From the NCBI RefSeq assembly GCF_047238185.1, contig NZ_JBDFMI010000001.1, positions 2,480,001 to 2,544,000 of the forward strand: a stretch of DNA of 64,000 bases, read 5' to 3'. Below are positions 36,265 through 45,369 of the stretch, piece after piece (the first letter of the stretch is position 1; each line of letters starts with the position of its first letter). The DNA comes from Bacillus_AD sp047238185 (GTDB lineage: Bacteria; Bacillota; Bacilli; Bacillales; DSM-1321). Made by a program: the position numbers and the translations under genes. The notes under the pieces were generated by a model, which saw only the letters and a program-made list of their open reading frames with translations, was not told the DNA's origin and searched no databases.

Positions 36265-36425
36265 TATAAAAAGACCCCTGCCATGTATCATTTACATTGG
36301 CAAAGGTCTCGCTGAACAAATAAAAATGAATCATTTGTTTAACAAAGCCGGTGAATATGTATAACCCACGAACTGACGACTTTGTTTTAGGGCAACTGCC
36401 CTAATGCTACTCCCCTTTGAAAAGG
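36265..36425 (-). ncRNA. yybP-ykoY manganese riboswitch with terminator platform
   Basis: On the minus strand the conserved CAAAGGGGAGTAGC (from 36419), a GTCGTC segment, CCGGCTTTGTTAAAC and GACCTTTGCC appear in order. P1 pairs 36414-36419 with 36301-36306. The same 3' strand (36298-36308) alternatively pairs with 36273-36283 to form an intrinsic terminator followed by TTTTTA. Manganese binding should stabilise P1, block the terminator and turn on terC. Confidence 0.93.
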
Positions 36426-36487
36426 AACACCGTATTTATTTATATCGTTATTATATTTTACTTTTGGCCAGTTGGCAACCTTTAATA

Positions 36488-38032
36488 TTAATTATTCTTT
36501 TTCAACAAGTTTAGATAATGGCGGAGAAATGCCGGCCAATTCTTTTGTTTACCGAAATACGCCTTTAAAAGGCTATGGAAATGACTGTATTTACCCTTAT
36601 AGGGATACCATTGGATTTCACTGTTGTTTTTCCCTTTATCGACCATAATGGATTTTTCATGGCAGAACATCCGCAGGCCATTTTCTCCATGGTAGCGGCC
36701 GATGCCGCTGTTCTTTGCGCCTCCAAAGGGCAAGTGATGGTTGGCCACCGAGATAATGACATCGTTGATGATGACTGCCCCTGACACCAATCGTGATGCA
36801 ATAGATTCAGCATGCGCAATATCGGCAGACCAGACGCTTGCATTCAAACCATACGGATTATCATTGGCTAATTCAATCGCTTCTTCGATATCATTAAATG
36901 GAACAATAGGCAATATCGGCCCAAACGTTTCTTCATTCATAATGTTCATGCTGGCGTCCACTGAAGTAAGCACCATTGGTTCCAAAAACATGGACTGCTG
37001 ATCCCATTCATCAGGATGTTTGCCTGTCTGTAAAACTGCCCCTTTGCTTAAGGCATCTAAAATATGTTCTTTCACAATCTCTATTTGCCTAGGGAACGTC
37101 ATGGAGCCGATATCATCATCTTTCGATGTCCCTTGAGTTAACTTGGACACTTCACTGCACACAGCCTGGACGAATTCACTGTATATATCCTGTGCCACAT
37201 AAAGCCTTTCAACACTCATGCATACTTGGCCGCTGTTAGTGAAAGCTCCCCAAATAGCCCCTTTTGCAGCTCTCTCCACCGAAGCATCACTGCAAACAAT
37301 CATAGGATCTTTCCCCCCCAGTTCAAGCGTGCATGGAATCAAAGATGAAGCAGCTTGGGAGGCAATTGTACGGCCTGTAGCTACCGACCCTGTGAAAAAT
37401 ATATAATCAGGCGAAGCAGATACCAGTTCTCCTCCCAATTCTTTACCCCCATGCGCAAATTGCACAATATCCGCAGGGAATCCCGCCTTGCTGAATAATT
37501 CTTCCATGTATTTACCTACATAAGGCGTTACTTCTGAAGGCTTTGAGATGACCGCATTGCCTGCAATCAAAGCACTTAATATGGGCACCATGCTCAGCTG
37601 GAATGGATAATTCCAAGGTGAAATAACGAGAACAATACCTCTTGGCATGTATTCAATATACGATTTTTTCCCGATGAAAAGGATGGGGGTCTTCACCTTT
37701 TGTTTGCCCAGCATGCTTATAGCGTCCTTTTCCAAGGATTTAATGAAGTCTAGCACAGGCATTATATCGGCTACAAGCGCATCCAGAGGAACTTTTCCAG
37801 CATCGCTTGAAATAACATCTACTGTATGTTCCATTTCATCCAAAAGAATTTCCCGCAAAGAAGAAAAATAGGGCAATCGCTCTTCGACTGACAATGAACT
37901 CCACTGTCCAAATGCCTTTCTCCCATTAGCCATCATCGAATCCACTTGCCCTGTATCTGTTTCCTCCATCGTGTAAATTTGTTCGCCCGTTGCTGGCGAG
38001 TATACCCTCCATGGCTCTTTCAATGACTTCAT
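36488..38032 (-). CDS. Aldehyde dehydrogenase (NAD(P)-dependent)
   Basis: A 514-residue ALDH-superfamily enzyme. SPWNYPFQLSMVP starts the cofactor-binding part, LELGGKDPMIV holds the general-base Glu and NSGQVCMSVERLYV the catalytic Cys. It oxidises an aldehyde to the acid. The longer C-terminal tail (about 50 residues, basic, HFHSLLKAYF) is like membrane-associating class 3 ALDHs. It lies 30 bases downstream of the RND pump with no terminator between, so the two may be co-transcribed. Ribosome binding site GAGGGGAAATC. Confidence 0.9.
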   Translation of the reverse strand: MKSLKEPWRVYSPATGEQIYTMEETDTGQVDSMMANGRKAFGQWSSLSVEERLPYFSSLREILLDEMEHTVDVISSDAGKVPLDALVADIMPVLDFIKSLEKDAISMLGKQKVKTPILFIGKKSYIEYMPRGIVLVISPWNYPFQLSMVPILSALIAGNAVISKPSEVTPYVGKYMEELFSKAGFPADIVQFAHGGKELGGELVSASPDYIFFTGSVATGRTIASQAASSLIPCTLELGGKDPMIVCSDASVERAAKGAIWGAFTNSGQVCMSVERLYVAQDIYSEFVQAVCSEVSKLTQGTSKDDDIGSMTFPRQIEIVKEHILDALSKGAVLQTGKHPDEWDQQSMFLEPMVLTSVDASMNIMNEETFGPILPIVPFNDIEEAIELANDNPYGLNASVWSADIAHAESIASRLVSGAVIINDVIISVANHHLPFGGAKNSGIGRYHGENGLRMFCHEKSIMVDKGKNNSEIQWYPYKGKYSHFHSLLKAYFGKQKNWPAFLRHYLNLLKKNN

Positions 38033-38062
38033 GATTTCCCCTCCCCTATTGTGTCCATCCTA

Positions 38063-41000
38063 TTATTTTGATGGATGGATTATCCTGTTCAGTTCTTTTA
38101 AATTTTCTTCAGTGCTGTCTACTGCTGTTTCTTTTTCATCGTTGCCTTTTCTCGATTGTACTCTTTCTCTCTCCTGCCGAAGAATCCCTCTTTTTTTTCT
38201 CGTTTGCCGATCAAAGAAACTATAAATGACAGGCACAATGAAAAGTGTCAGGAATGTCGAGCTGATCAATCCACCAATAACAGTAATTCCCATCGGTTGA
38301 TTGATTTCCGTCCCTTCCCCCAACGCCAGAGCAATCGGCACCAATCCTAATATGGTGGTCAATGAAGTCATAAGGATCGGCCGGACACGATCTTCAACAG
38401 ATGTGATAATAGCCTCGTAAGCAGGCATCCCCTTCTGCTTCCGTTGATTGATATAATCGACAATGACAATGGCATTATTGACTACAATGCCCGCCAGCAC
38501 AATCAGGCCTATCATTGCTGTTATCCCAATCGGTGTTCTAGTGACAGTCAATGCAATGGATACGCCAATCACTATAAGAGGCACGCTGAACATGATGACA
38601 AGCGGATATTTAAGCGATTCGAACTGGGCGGCCATCACTAAGTAAACAAATAGTACTGCAAGCACCAATGCCCAGGCCATCTGTTTTTTTCCGCTATCCA
38701 ATAATTCCTTATCGCCACTATAAACGATTTGTGAATGCTTGGTCATTTCCTGTTCATCCATTACTTTTTCCAACTGGGATGATATATCGCCAAGTGTATA
38801 CTCCGACTTATACTTGACAGTAAATTGGACAGCATCTTGGTTATTGATGCGTTCGATTGTGGCCGGGCTTTCCTCTTTATAGAAGGAGGCTACATTTTTC
38901 AATTCCACAAACGTGCCATCCGGTTTTTTAACAGCAAAAGACCGGAGTCCATCCAACTGACTTGTTTCAGAACGGTTGTACTTCACAGTGATATTCAGGA
39001 CGTCCCCTTTTTCATTGACGATTTGCGAGGCTGAAGTTCCCCGTGTCATTTCATTGATTACGGAAGCAAGCTGGGAAGGAACCAAACCGTGCTCCAACGC
39101 TTTATTCCTATCAATGGCTATATGGACTTCTTCCTTCTTTTGGCTCAAATCGGTTTCTACCTCAGTAACGCCTTTGGTTTCTTCCAGCTTTTGTTTTAAT
39201 AGCGTGGCAGCTTCGTGCAGCCTTGGTTTATCGCTACCGCGCAAATTAAAAGTAAGCGTATGTGGTGCTGATCCATGGGATGATTGCTGGGAAAACGCGA
39301 TAACAGTACCAGGATATGAACTAGTCACTTCCGGTGCCACTTTTTTCTTTACTTCTTCAGCCACTTCATCAACAGAACGATTGCGTTTGTTCAGCGGTTT
39401 CAACTTTACGGACAATTCAGCTATATTTCCTTCTGCGGTTCCTCTGAACGCCCCATTTTGATCAGTGCCAATTAAACTTATATACACATCCACATCTTCA
39501 TTTTTCTTCAGCTGTTGTTCAATCATCGAAACAGCTGATTCTGTTTCTTTCAAGGACGTACCATTCTCCATCTGGATTTTTATTGAAAAGTTCCCTTCAT
39601 CGGTTGCCGGAAGGAATTCTGTCCCTACAGTTTTCAAACCAAATAGCCCTGCAACTAAAAGGAGGCCGGTCATTATTAAGACAGTCATTCTATGCTTGAG
39701 AGACCACTGGATCCATGTACGCAGCAATGACATAGGATAAGAGGCTTTGCGCCGTGCTTCCGTATTTCTCGCGGGATTCTTCAGCCAACGGCTTGCTATC
39801 ATCGGAACGACAGTTAACGCCACATATAAAGAAGCAAATAAACTAAAGGAAATCGTCAAGGCGAATTCCTTGAATAAATCGCCAATAATCCCTGCTATGA
39901 AAGCTACAGGCAAGAAGACTACTACCGTTGTCAAAGTGGAGGCTGTAATGGCGCCACCGACTTCTGCCGCGCCTTCTTTCGCCGCTTTCTTCGGTTCTTT
40001 GCCCATGGAAAGATGGCGATAAATGTTTTCGATAACAACAATAGAATTATCCACCAGCATTCCAATCCCTAGGGCAAGGGCCCCCAGAGTCATTATATTG
40101 AGTGTAAATCCGGAAAAATACATCAGGACAAAAGTAACAATGACCGAGTAAGGAATAGCTATGCCAATGATGATCGGGCTTCTCAAACTTCGTAAAAATA
40201 TAAATAGGACAAACATGGCTAATACTCCGCCAACGATAAGCGTATTTGAAATATTCCCAATAGCTTGGCTAATGTAATTCCCCTGATCAGATAACAGTTG
40301 CGCGTTTACATCCTTGTACTCATCCTTCTGAAGGAGAGCACGCAATTCGTTCTGGAACTGTTTCGACACTTGCGCGGTATTTGCATCAGATTGCTGCATG
40401 ATACTTAAAAGGACAGATGGTTTATCATTAGTCCTTGTAATCGTTTTTTCCTCCTGCTTTTCTTCCGTGACACTGGAGACATCTCCCACCGTAACTTTCT
40501 TTTTCGTAACAGGGTCGATACCTAAAGGAATAGCTTCAATATCCTTCGTTGATGTCAGGGAACTGATGACACGCGTAGTCAATTGCTTTCCATCCACTTG
40601 TACCTTTTCACCAGGCAAACTTATATTATTGGCAGCAATAGCCCGGCTGACATCCTGCTGTGTCAGCCGATATTTTCTAAGCTGGCTGTCATTTAAATGA
40701 ACGCCTATCTGGTTCGCGAACGCTCCTGATACATTAACATTTGCAATGCCGTCAACCTTTAATAATTGCTGCCTCAACTCCTCAGAAAGCCCAGGCAGGT
40801 CCACATGGTTTCCTTGCGCACTCAATGACAATTGGACAATCGGGAACTGAGATGGATCGAACTTCATAAAGCGCGGTTTTGAAGCATCATCCGGAAGAGG
40901 TGTCGATTCAATCCGCTGCATGATATCATTTTCCACTTCCTCCAGCTTTGTTGTCCAAGAAAACTGAAGCAGAATTAAATTGGCTCCTTCCTGTGAAGTC

Positions 41001-41245
41001 GACGTCATCGTTTTTAAGCCCGGGAGTGTCGAAAGATTTGATTCCAATCTTTTTCCGACTTTTTCGGATACTTCAACAGGGCCGGCGCCATCATAGCTAG
41101 TTACGACAACAGCAACAGGCGGATCGATATCCGGAATTAATTTAAGCGGTATATTCATTAGTGAAACAATCCCCAGCAGAAGGACAAATATCATGGTGAC
41201 AACTGTAAATACCGGTCTTCTGATAGAAAACGCACTTAATTTCAT
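38063..41245 (-). CDS. swrC: RND efflux transporter (SwrC/YerP-like)
   Basis: A 1060-residue RND pump with 12 membrane helices in two halves and two large outer loops. LSAFSIRRPVFTVVTMIFV opens the protein and GMLVDNSIVVIENIY, in TM4, holds the proton-relay Asp pair. In B. subtilis SwrC exports surfactin and gives resistance to surface-active compounds. No membrane-fusion partner is present, as usual in Gram-positives. The last 60 residues are a charged cytoplasmic tail. ATG 41245 follows AGAAAGAGG. Confidence 0.88.
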   Translation of the reverse strand: MKLSAFSIRRPVFTVVTMIFVLLLGIVSLMNIPLKLIPDIDPPVAVVVTSYDGAGPVEVSEKVGKRLESNLSTLPGLKTMTSTSQEGANLILLQFSWTTKLEEVENDIMQRIESTPLPDDASKPRFMKFDPSQFPIVQLSLSAQGNHVDLPGLSEELRQQLLKVDGIANVNVSGAFANQIGVHLNDSQLRKYRLTQQDVSRAIAANNISLPGEKVQVDGKQLTTRVISSLTSTKDIEAIPLGIDPVTKKKVTVGDVSSVTEEKQEEKTITRTNDKPSVLLSIMQQSDANTAQVSKQFQNELRALLQKDEYKDVNAQLLSDQGNYISQAIGNISNTLIVGGVLAMFVLFIFLRSLRSPIIIGIAIPYSVIVTFVLMYFSGFTLNIMTLGALALGIGMLVDNSIVVIENIYRHLSMGKEPKKAAKEGAAEVGGAITASTLTTVVVFLPVAFIAGIIGDLFKEFALTISFSLFASLYVALTVVPMIASRWLKNPARNTEARRKASYPMSLLRTWIQWSLKHRMTVLIMTGLLLVAGLFGLKTVGTEFLPATDEGNFSIKIQMENGTSLKETESAVSMIEQQLKKNEDVDVYISLIGTDQNGAFRGTAEGNIAELSVKLKPLNKRNRSVDEVAEEVKKKVAPEVTSSYPGTVIAFSQQSSHGSAPHTLTFNLRGSDKPRLHEAATLLKQKLEETKGVTEVETDLSQKKEEVHIAIDRNKALEHGLVPSQLASVINEMTRGTSASQIVNEKGDVLNITVKYNRSETSQLDGLRSFAVKKPDGTFVELKNVASFYKEESPATIERINNQDAVQFTVKYKSEYTLGDISSQLEKVMDEQEMTKHSQIVYSGDKELLDSGKKQMAWALVLAVLFVYLVMAAQFESLKYPLVIMFSVPLIVIGVSIALTVTRTPIGITAMIGLIVLAGIVVNNAIVIVDYINQRKQKGMPAYEAIITSVEDRVRPILMTSLTTILGLVPIALALGEGTEINQPMGITVIGGLISSTFLTLFIVPVIYSFFDRQTRKKRGILRQERERVQSRKGNDEKETAVDSTEENLKELNRIIHPSK

Positions 41246-41403
41246 AAAATGATTCCTCTTTCTCTAGACATATTCTATGTAAAGGGCAACAGGCTTTCTC
41301 TCTTTTACTATACTTGACAGGCCGGGAGTTTACAATTGCACAATCGATTGGGGCATCACAACAATTTTATAAGCAACGGATATAGTGGAAGGCTGCTAAA
41401 ATC

Positions 41404-41435
41404 AAAACAAAGGACAGCCTGAATGGGCTGTCCTT
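41404..41435 (-). terminator. Intrinsic terminator after nhaC
   Basis: Minus-strand AAGGACAGCC loop GGCTGTCCTTTGTTTT. Confidence 0.85.
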
Positions 41436-41449
41436 ACGAATGGCAGTGT

Positions 41450-42823
41450 TTATTTTTTCGCTAAACCTATTTTAGTGACCGCAGAAAATAACGTCAACAC
41501 AGGGCCCAATAAACAAAAGAAGGCAAAAGGCAAGTATTCGAGTGTCGGAATGCCCAATACTCCGGCAACAAACACTCCGGCTACTCCCCAAGGAACCAAA
41601 GGATTGACAACTGTGCCTGTATCCTCAAGAACACGCGCCAATGTTTTTCTTGCGTATCCGAGCTTATCATACTGCCCTTCATATGTTTTACCGGTCAAGA
41701 GAATGGACAAATACTGTTCACCGATAAAGAAATTAATTCCGATGGCCGTCAATGCCGTTGCTGAAATCAACGAGAACACATTTTTCAATGCTCCTTCAAT
41801 GGCTTTCAGTAAAGTCGGGATAATACCGAGACGGAAAAGCAGGCCGCCCATCCCTAAAGCCAATAAAACAAGTGAAACAGAAAACATCATGCTTTCAATA
41901 CCGCCACGAGAAAGAACATCATTCAACTGTTTGACATCGCTATCCATGACAAAACCCGAAAATAGGATGTTCGCCATATGCTGCACGGTTAGAGAAGAAT
42001 TAAATAGAAAGGCCAGGACAGTTGCCGATAAAATGCCTGCGCTCAATGTAGGGATGGCCGACACCCTCAAAATAGCCATTGCTGCAACAATTATGAAAGG
42101 AATCAAAGCTACAATGGTAATAGGGCTATTCTCTTTCAATGCACTGAGGAATAGCGCAATTTCGTCCGTTTTTTCACTTGCCGCAGGCGAAAGAATAAAA
42201 TAGAGTATGGCTGAAATGATAAATCCTGGAACAGTGGTCCAAAGCATATTCTTAATGTGCTCGAACAGCGGAACCCCTACTGTCTCAGAAGCAAGATTGG
42301 TTGTATCAGATAGTGGAGACATTTTATCCCCAAGGAATGCGCCTGAAACAATAGCGCCTGCTGTTACGACGAGTGAAGCATCCATCGCTGTGGCCATTCC
42401 CAGAAAAGCGACACCAATTGTTGCTGCAGTTGTAAAGGCGCTTCCTATGCAGACGCCGACGATGCTTGTCACAACAAATGCCGAGAAATACAAAGGCAGT
42501 TCAGAAAAAAGTTGAAAACCATAGTACATCAATGTCGGGATTGTCCCACTTGCCATCCAGCTGCTGATCAACATGCCAATAAAGAAAAAGATATAAACAG
42601 CCCCGAGCCCCGAAGATGCCCCATCCATGATTCCCCTTTCCAAATCCTTGACCGGCACTCGTTTAATTGCACCGAATAGCATTAACAGCATAATGCTGAA
42701 TATCATTGGCAAATGGGGTGATACAGAAAAATAAATAATGCCTGTGCTTAACAAGGCAACGATTAAAATCAGCATAACAGCGGCTTCCCATACAGGAAGC
42801 TTCAATCTAGCAGTTTGTAACAT
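41450..42823 (-). CDS. NhaC-family carrier under a tyrosine T-box, possible tyrosine transporter
   Basis: A 457-residue membrane protein with about 11-12 helices, including GDKMSPLSDTTNLA, the central NhaC/MleN motif. The family is named for sodium/proton antiport and includes malate/lactate exchangers. A complete T-box with tyrosine specifier UAC precedes it; comparative studies of T-boxes have suggested that such NhaC members carry tyrosine. Ribosome binding site GGAGGAGAGAAA. The family call is secure; the substrate is inferred from the leader. Confidence 0.86.
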   Translation of the reverse strand: MLQTARLKLPVWEAAVMLILIVALLSTGIIYFSVSPHLPMIFSIMLLMLFGAIKRVPVKDLERGIMDGASSGLGAVYIFFFIGMLISSWMASGTIPTLMYYGFQLFSELPLYFSAFVVTSIVGVCIGSAFTTAATIGVAFLGMATAMDASLVVTAGAIVSGAFLGDKMSPLSDTTNLASETVGVPLFEHIKNMLWTTVPGFIISAILYFILSPAASEKTDEIALFLSALKENSPITIVALIPFIIVAAMAILRVSAIPTLSAGILSATVLAFLFNSSLTVQHMANILFSGFVMDSDVKQLNDVLSRGGIESMMFSVSLVLLALGMGGLLFRLGIIPTLLKAIEGALKNVFSLISATALTAIGINFFIGEQYLSILLTGKTYEGQYDKLGYARKTLARVLEDTGTVVNPLVPWGVAGVFVAGVLGIPTLEYLPFAFFCLLGPVLTLFSAVTKIGLAKK

Positions 42824-42867
42824 TTTCTCTCCTCCAGCTTGTAATAATCATGTTGACGGAGGGAAAA

Positions 42868-43085
42868 CCATTTATGAAAACACAAAAAGCCTTCCTCCTC
42901 ATAGGGACGAAGTCGTAGCTTCGCGGTACCACCCTATTTGACAAGAAAAGCCTGCCCACTTCATTAATTAAGTCTGCCCATTGGAATGCAGTTGTACTTC
43001 ATGTGTTTTCTGCCAGGATTTTCAGCATCCATCCTGTCTCTTCTTGCTGCTTGGAAATCACATTACTAGATCTGCGAACAGTTTA
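42868..43085 (-). ncRNA. T-box leader, tyrosine specifier
   Basis: Stem I base GCAG/CTGC encloses the AGTA S-turn and GAAG-TAC-A, giving specifier UAC (Tyr). The T-box AGGGTGGTACCGCG (42922-42935) is complete; its TGGT bulge pairs with a tRNA whose discriminator is A, as in tRNA-Tyr. The terminator stem CTTCgTCC/GGAgGAAG at about 42888-42913 precedes a TTTTTGTGTTTT run. Uncharged tRNA-Tyr should allow antitermination into the nhaC gene. Confidence 0.9.
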
Positions 43086-43198
43086 TTCACTTTTTCACTT
43101 AAACGCTTTTTAGCATTAAAACATATACATAATGTACTGATATTTTAATCGCCTGTCAACAGAAAAATCATTTGAATAAACTGCCATTTTATAAACTA

Positions 43199-43315
43199 AA
43201 GCGGAAAGTGCCCGTTTACCCCCGACAAGCTTAAGCCAAGCTCTGCTTAAAGGCTGGGTTTTGCCTTTAACAGAGATTGGCTTAAGACCTCGAGGGGGTG
43301 GCGCTTGCAGTGACT
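43199..43315. repeat. REP-like imperfect palindrome
   Basis: Nested inverted repeats about 115 bases long: AAGTGCC/GGCGCTT, ACCCCC/GGGGGT, CTTAAGCCAAGCTCTG against CAGAGATTGGCTTAAG (15 of 16) and an inner TTAAAGGC/GCCTTTAA. It is much richer in G and C than the flanks. I recall similar dispersed palindromes in Bacillaceae genomes; copy number cannot be judged from one window. Confidence 0.65.
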
Positions 43316-43335
43316 TTTATAATGTTCATCCATAT

Positions 43336-43367
43336 AAAAAGTGCACCGGCGATAGGTGCACTTTTTT
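43336..43367. terminator. Intrinsic terminator after prfC
   Basis: AAAAAGTGCACC loop GGTGCACTTTTTT, usable in both directions. Confidence 0.85.
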
Positions 43368-43375
43368 GATGCCGT

Positions 43376-44956
43376 TTATTCTTTTCCGTCCATCGGATTG
43401 TAGAGGGCCAAATCTGGATGTTTGTCCTGGAACCACCGAAGGGCAAATTCATTTTCAAACAGGAATGCATATTTATCATAACGATCTTTTACAAGGATGC
43501 TTCTATTGCTTGAAAGGCGCTCATCGACAGCTTCACTTTCAACCCATCGGGCGATTTTATTGCCCATGAATTCCATAATCACATCTGTGTTATATTCATT
43601 TTTCATTCGGTGTTCAAACACTTCAAATTGCAATTGCCCCACTGCTCCCAAAACGTATTCTTCCATCGTTGCGGTTTTGAAAAGCTGTATGGCGCCCTCT
43701 TGGACCAGCTGATTGATGCCTTTATGGAAATGTTTCTGCTTCAGGACATTCTTCGCTGATACCTTCATGAATAATTCAGGCGTAAATTGAGGAAGACGTT
43801 CAAATTGATACATATCCTTGCTTGTGGTCAGCGTATCGCCAATTTGATAGTTACCGGTATCATAAAGGCCGATAATGTCTCCGCTCACTGCTTCGTTGAC
43901 CGTATTGCGGTCGTCAGCCATAAACTGTGTCGATGAAGACAAGTTGATCGATTTACCGGTTCTGCTTAGATTGACATTCATGCCACGTTCGAATTTTCCT
44001 GAGCAGATGCGCAGGAACGCAATCCGGTCACGGTGCTTTGGATTCATATTTGCCTGGATTTTAAAGATAAATCCAGAAAACTCCTCGCTCAATGGATCGA
44101 TGCTTCCGCTGGTGGAAACCCGCGGCTGCGGTGATGGAGCAAAATCAAGGAATGCATCAAGGAAAGTCTGGACACCAAAAGTAGTCAAAGCACTTCCGAA
44201 GAATACAGGGGTTAACTCCCCTTGAGCAATTTTATCAAGGCTGTATTCGTTGCCGGCCTCGTTCAATAACATAATTTCCTCCTGCGTTTGTTCAAACAGC
44301 GGAGATGATTTTAAAGGATGGTCTACCTCAAGTTCCCCATCTTCATTCAGTGGCAGGAATCGATCGGCGGCATCGCTTTTGAACTGTTCAACCCGATTGT
44401 TATAGCGGTCGTAAATTCCTTCAAAATCTTTGCCCATACCTATAGGCCAGTTCATCGGATACGATTCAATGCCGAGAACTTCTTCCAATTCAGCCAGCAA
44501 TTCCAATGGTTCCTTACCTTGGCGGTCCATTTTGTTAATAAACGTGAAGATCGGAATGCCTCTCATCCGGCAAACTTTGAATAATTTGATGGTTTGGTCC
44601 TCAATCCCTTTTGCACTATCCACAATCATGACCGCACTGTCAACGGCGGTCAGTGTGCGATACGTATCTTCACTGAAATCTTGGTGCCCCGGGGTATCAA
44701 GAATGTTTATTTTACAATCCTTATACTCAAATTGCATAACGGATGAAGTAACAGAAATTCCTCTTTGCTTTTCTATTTCCATCCAATCTGATGTTGCATA
44801 CTTTCCCGTTTTTCTCGCTTTTACCGTTCCGGCATCGCGAATCGCACCGCCGAATAACAGCAATTTTTCAGTCATAGTAGTTTTCCCAGCATCCGGGTGG
44901 GAGATGATTGCAAATGTCTTTCTCGATTGTACTTCCTTTTGGAGTGATGTGTTCAT
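43376..44956 (-). CDS. prfC: Peptide chain release factor 3
   Basis: A 526-residue translational GTPase that recycles RF1/RF2. P-loop AIISHPDAGKTT, switch II NILDTPGHQDFSEDTYRTL and NKMD are intact. Length is normal for RF3. B. subtilis lacks prfC, so its presence helps separate this organism from that species. ATG 44956 follows AAGGATG. Monocistronic. Confidence 0.95.
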   Translation of the reverse strand: MNTSLQKEVQSRKTFAIISHPDAGKTTMTEKLLLFGGAIRDAGTVKARKTGKYATSDWMEIEKQRGISVTSSVMQFEYKDCKINILDTPGHQDFSEDTYRTLTAVDSAVMIVDSAKGIEDQTIKLFKVCRMRGIPIFTFINKMDRQGKEPLELLAELEEVLGIESYPMNWPIGMGKDFEGIYDRYNNRVEQFKSDAADRFLPLNEDGELEVDHPLKSSPLFEQTQEEIMLLNEAGNEYSLDKIAQGELTPVFFGSALTTFGVQTFLDAFLDFAPSPQPRVSTSGSIDPLSEEFSGFIFKIQANMNPKHRDRIAFLRICSGKFERGMNVNLSRTGKSINLSSSTQFMADDRNTVNEAVSGDIIGLYDTGNYQIGDTLTTSKDMYQFERLPQFTPELFMKVSAKNVLKQKHFHKGINQLVQEGAIQLFKTATMEEYVLGAVGQLQFEVFEHRMKNEYNTDVIMEFMGNKIARWVESEAVDERLSSNRSILVKDRYDKYAFLFENEFALRWFQDKHPDLALYNPMDGKE

Positions 44957-45099
44957 TGTTCTACATCCTTATCTATAAAAATCTAGCCGTTCATAGCCTT
45001 AACCTAACGAATATATCATAATCACCCTGCTATTGCTATCATTTTAAGATATGGACACCCGCTATATTTATTCGTTACTCCCCCATTTCCGCGGCTGTA

Positions 45100-45201
45100 T
45101 TAAGCCTTCTTATGATTCCGTTTGTTCATAAAGTAGTCCTTTGCTTCTTTTATGAGAATAGGCAGCAAAGCCACCACTACTCTTTTTACTAACTTTTTCA
45201 T
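45100..45201 (-). CDS. Small basic peptide of unknown function
   Basis: A 33-codon gene with a strong site (CGGAGGTTATTAGC) before ATG 45201. The peptide (MKKLVKRVVVALLPILIKE, then a Lys/Arg/Asn-rich tail) has a short hydrophobic helix between basic ends. It could be a membrane-associated small protein; no type I toxin antisense RNA was recognised. I do not recognise a family. Confidence 0.5.
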   Translation of the reverse strand: MKKLVKRVVVALLPILIKEAKDYFMNKRNHKKA

Positions 45202-45369
45202 GCTAATAACCTCCGTTATTGTATTTACTATTGATTTACCCATGCTATATCCGAAAAAAACATTACTTAGGAATAATATTTCAATTGAGATTCACACTAC
45301 AAGATAGCATCCATTATCAGTTACTGAATCTACAAAAACGGATCTAAAATTGTATTAGAGGTGAATAAT

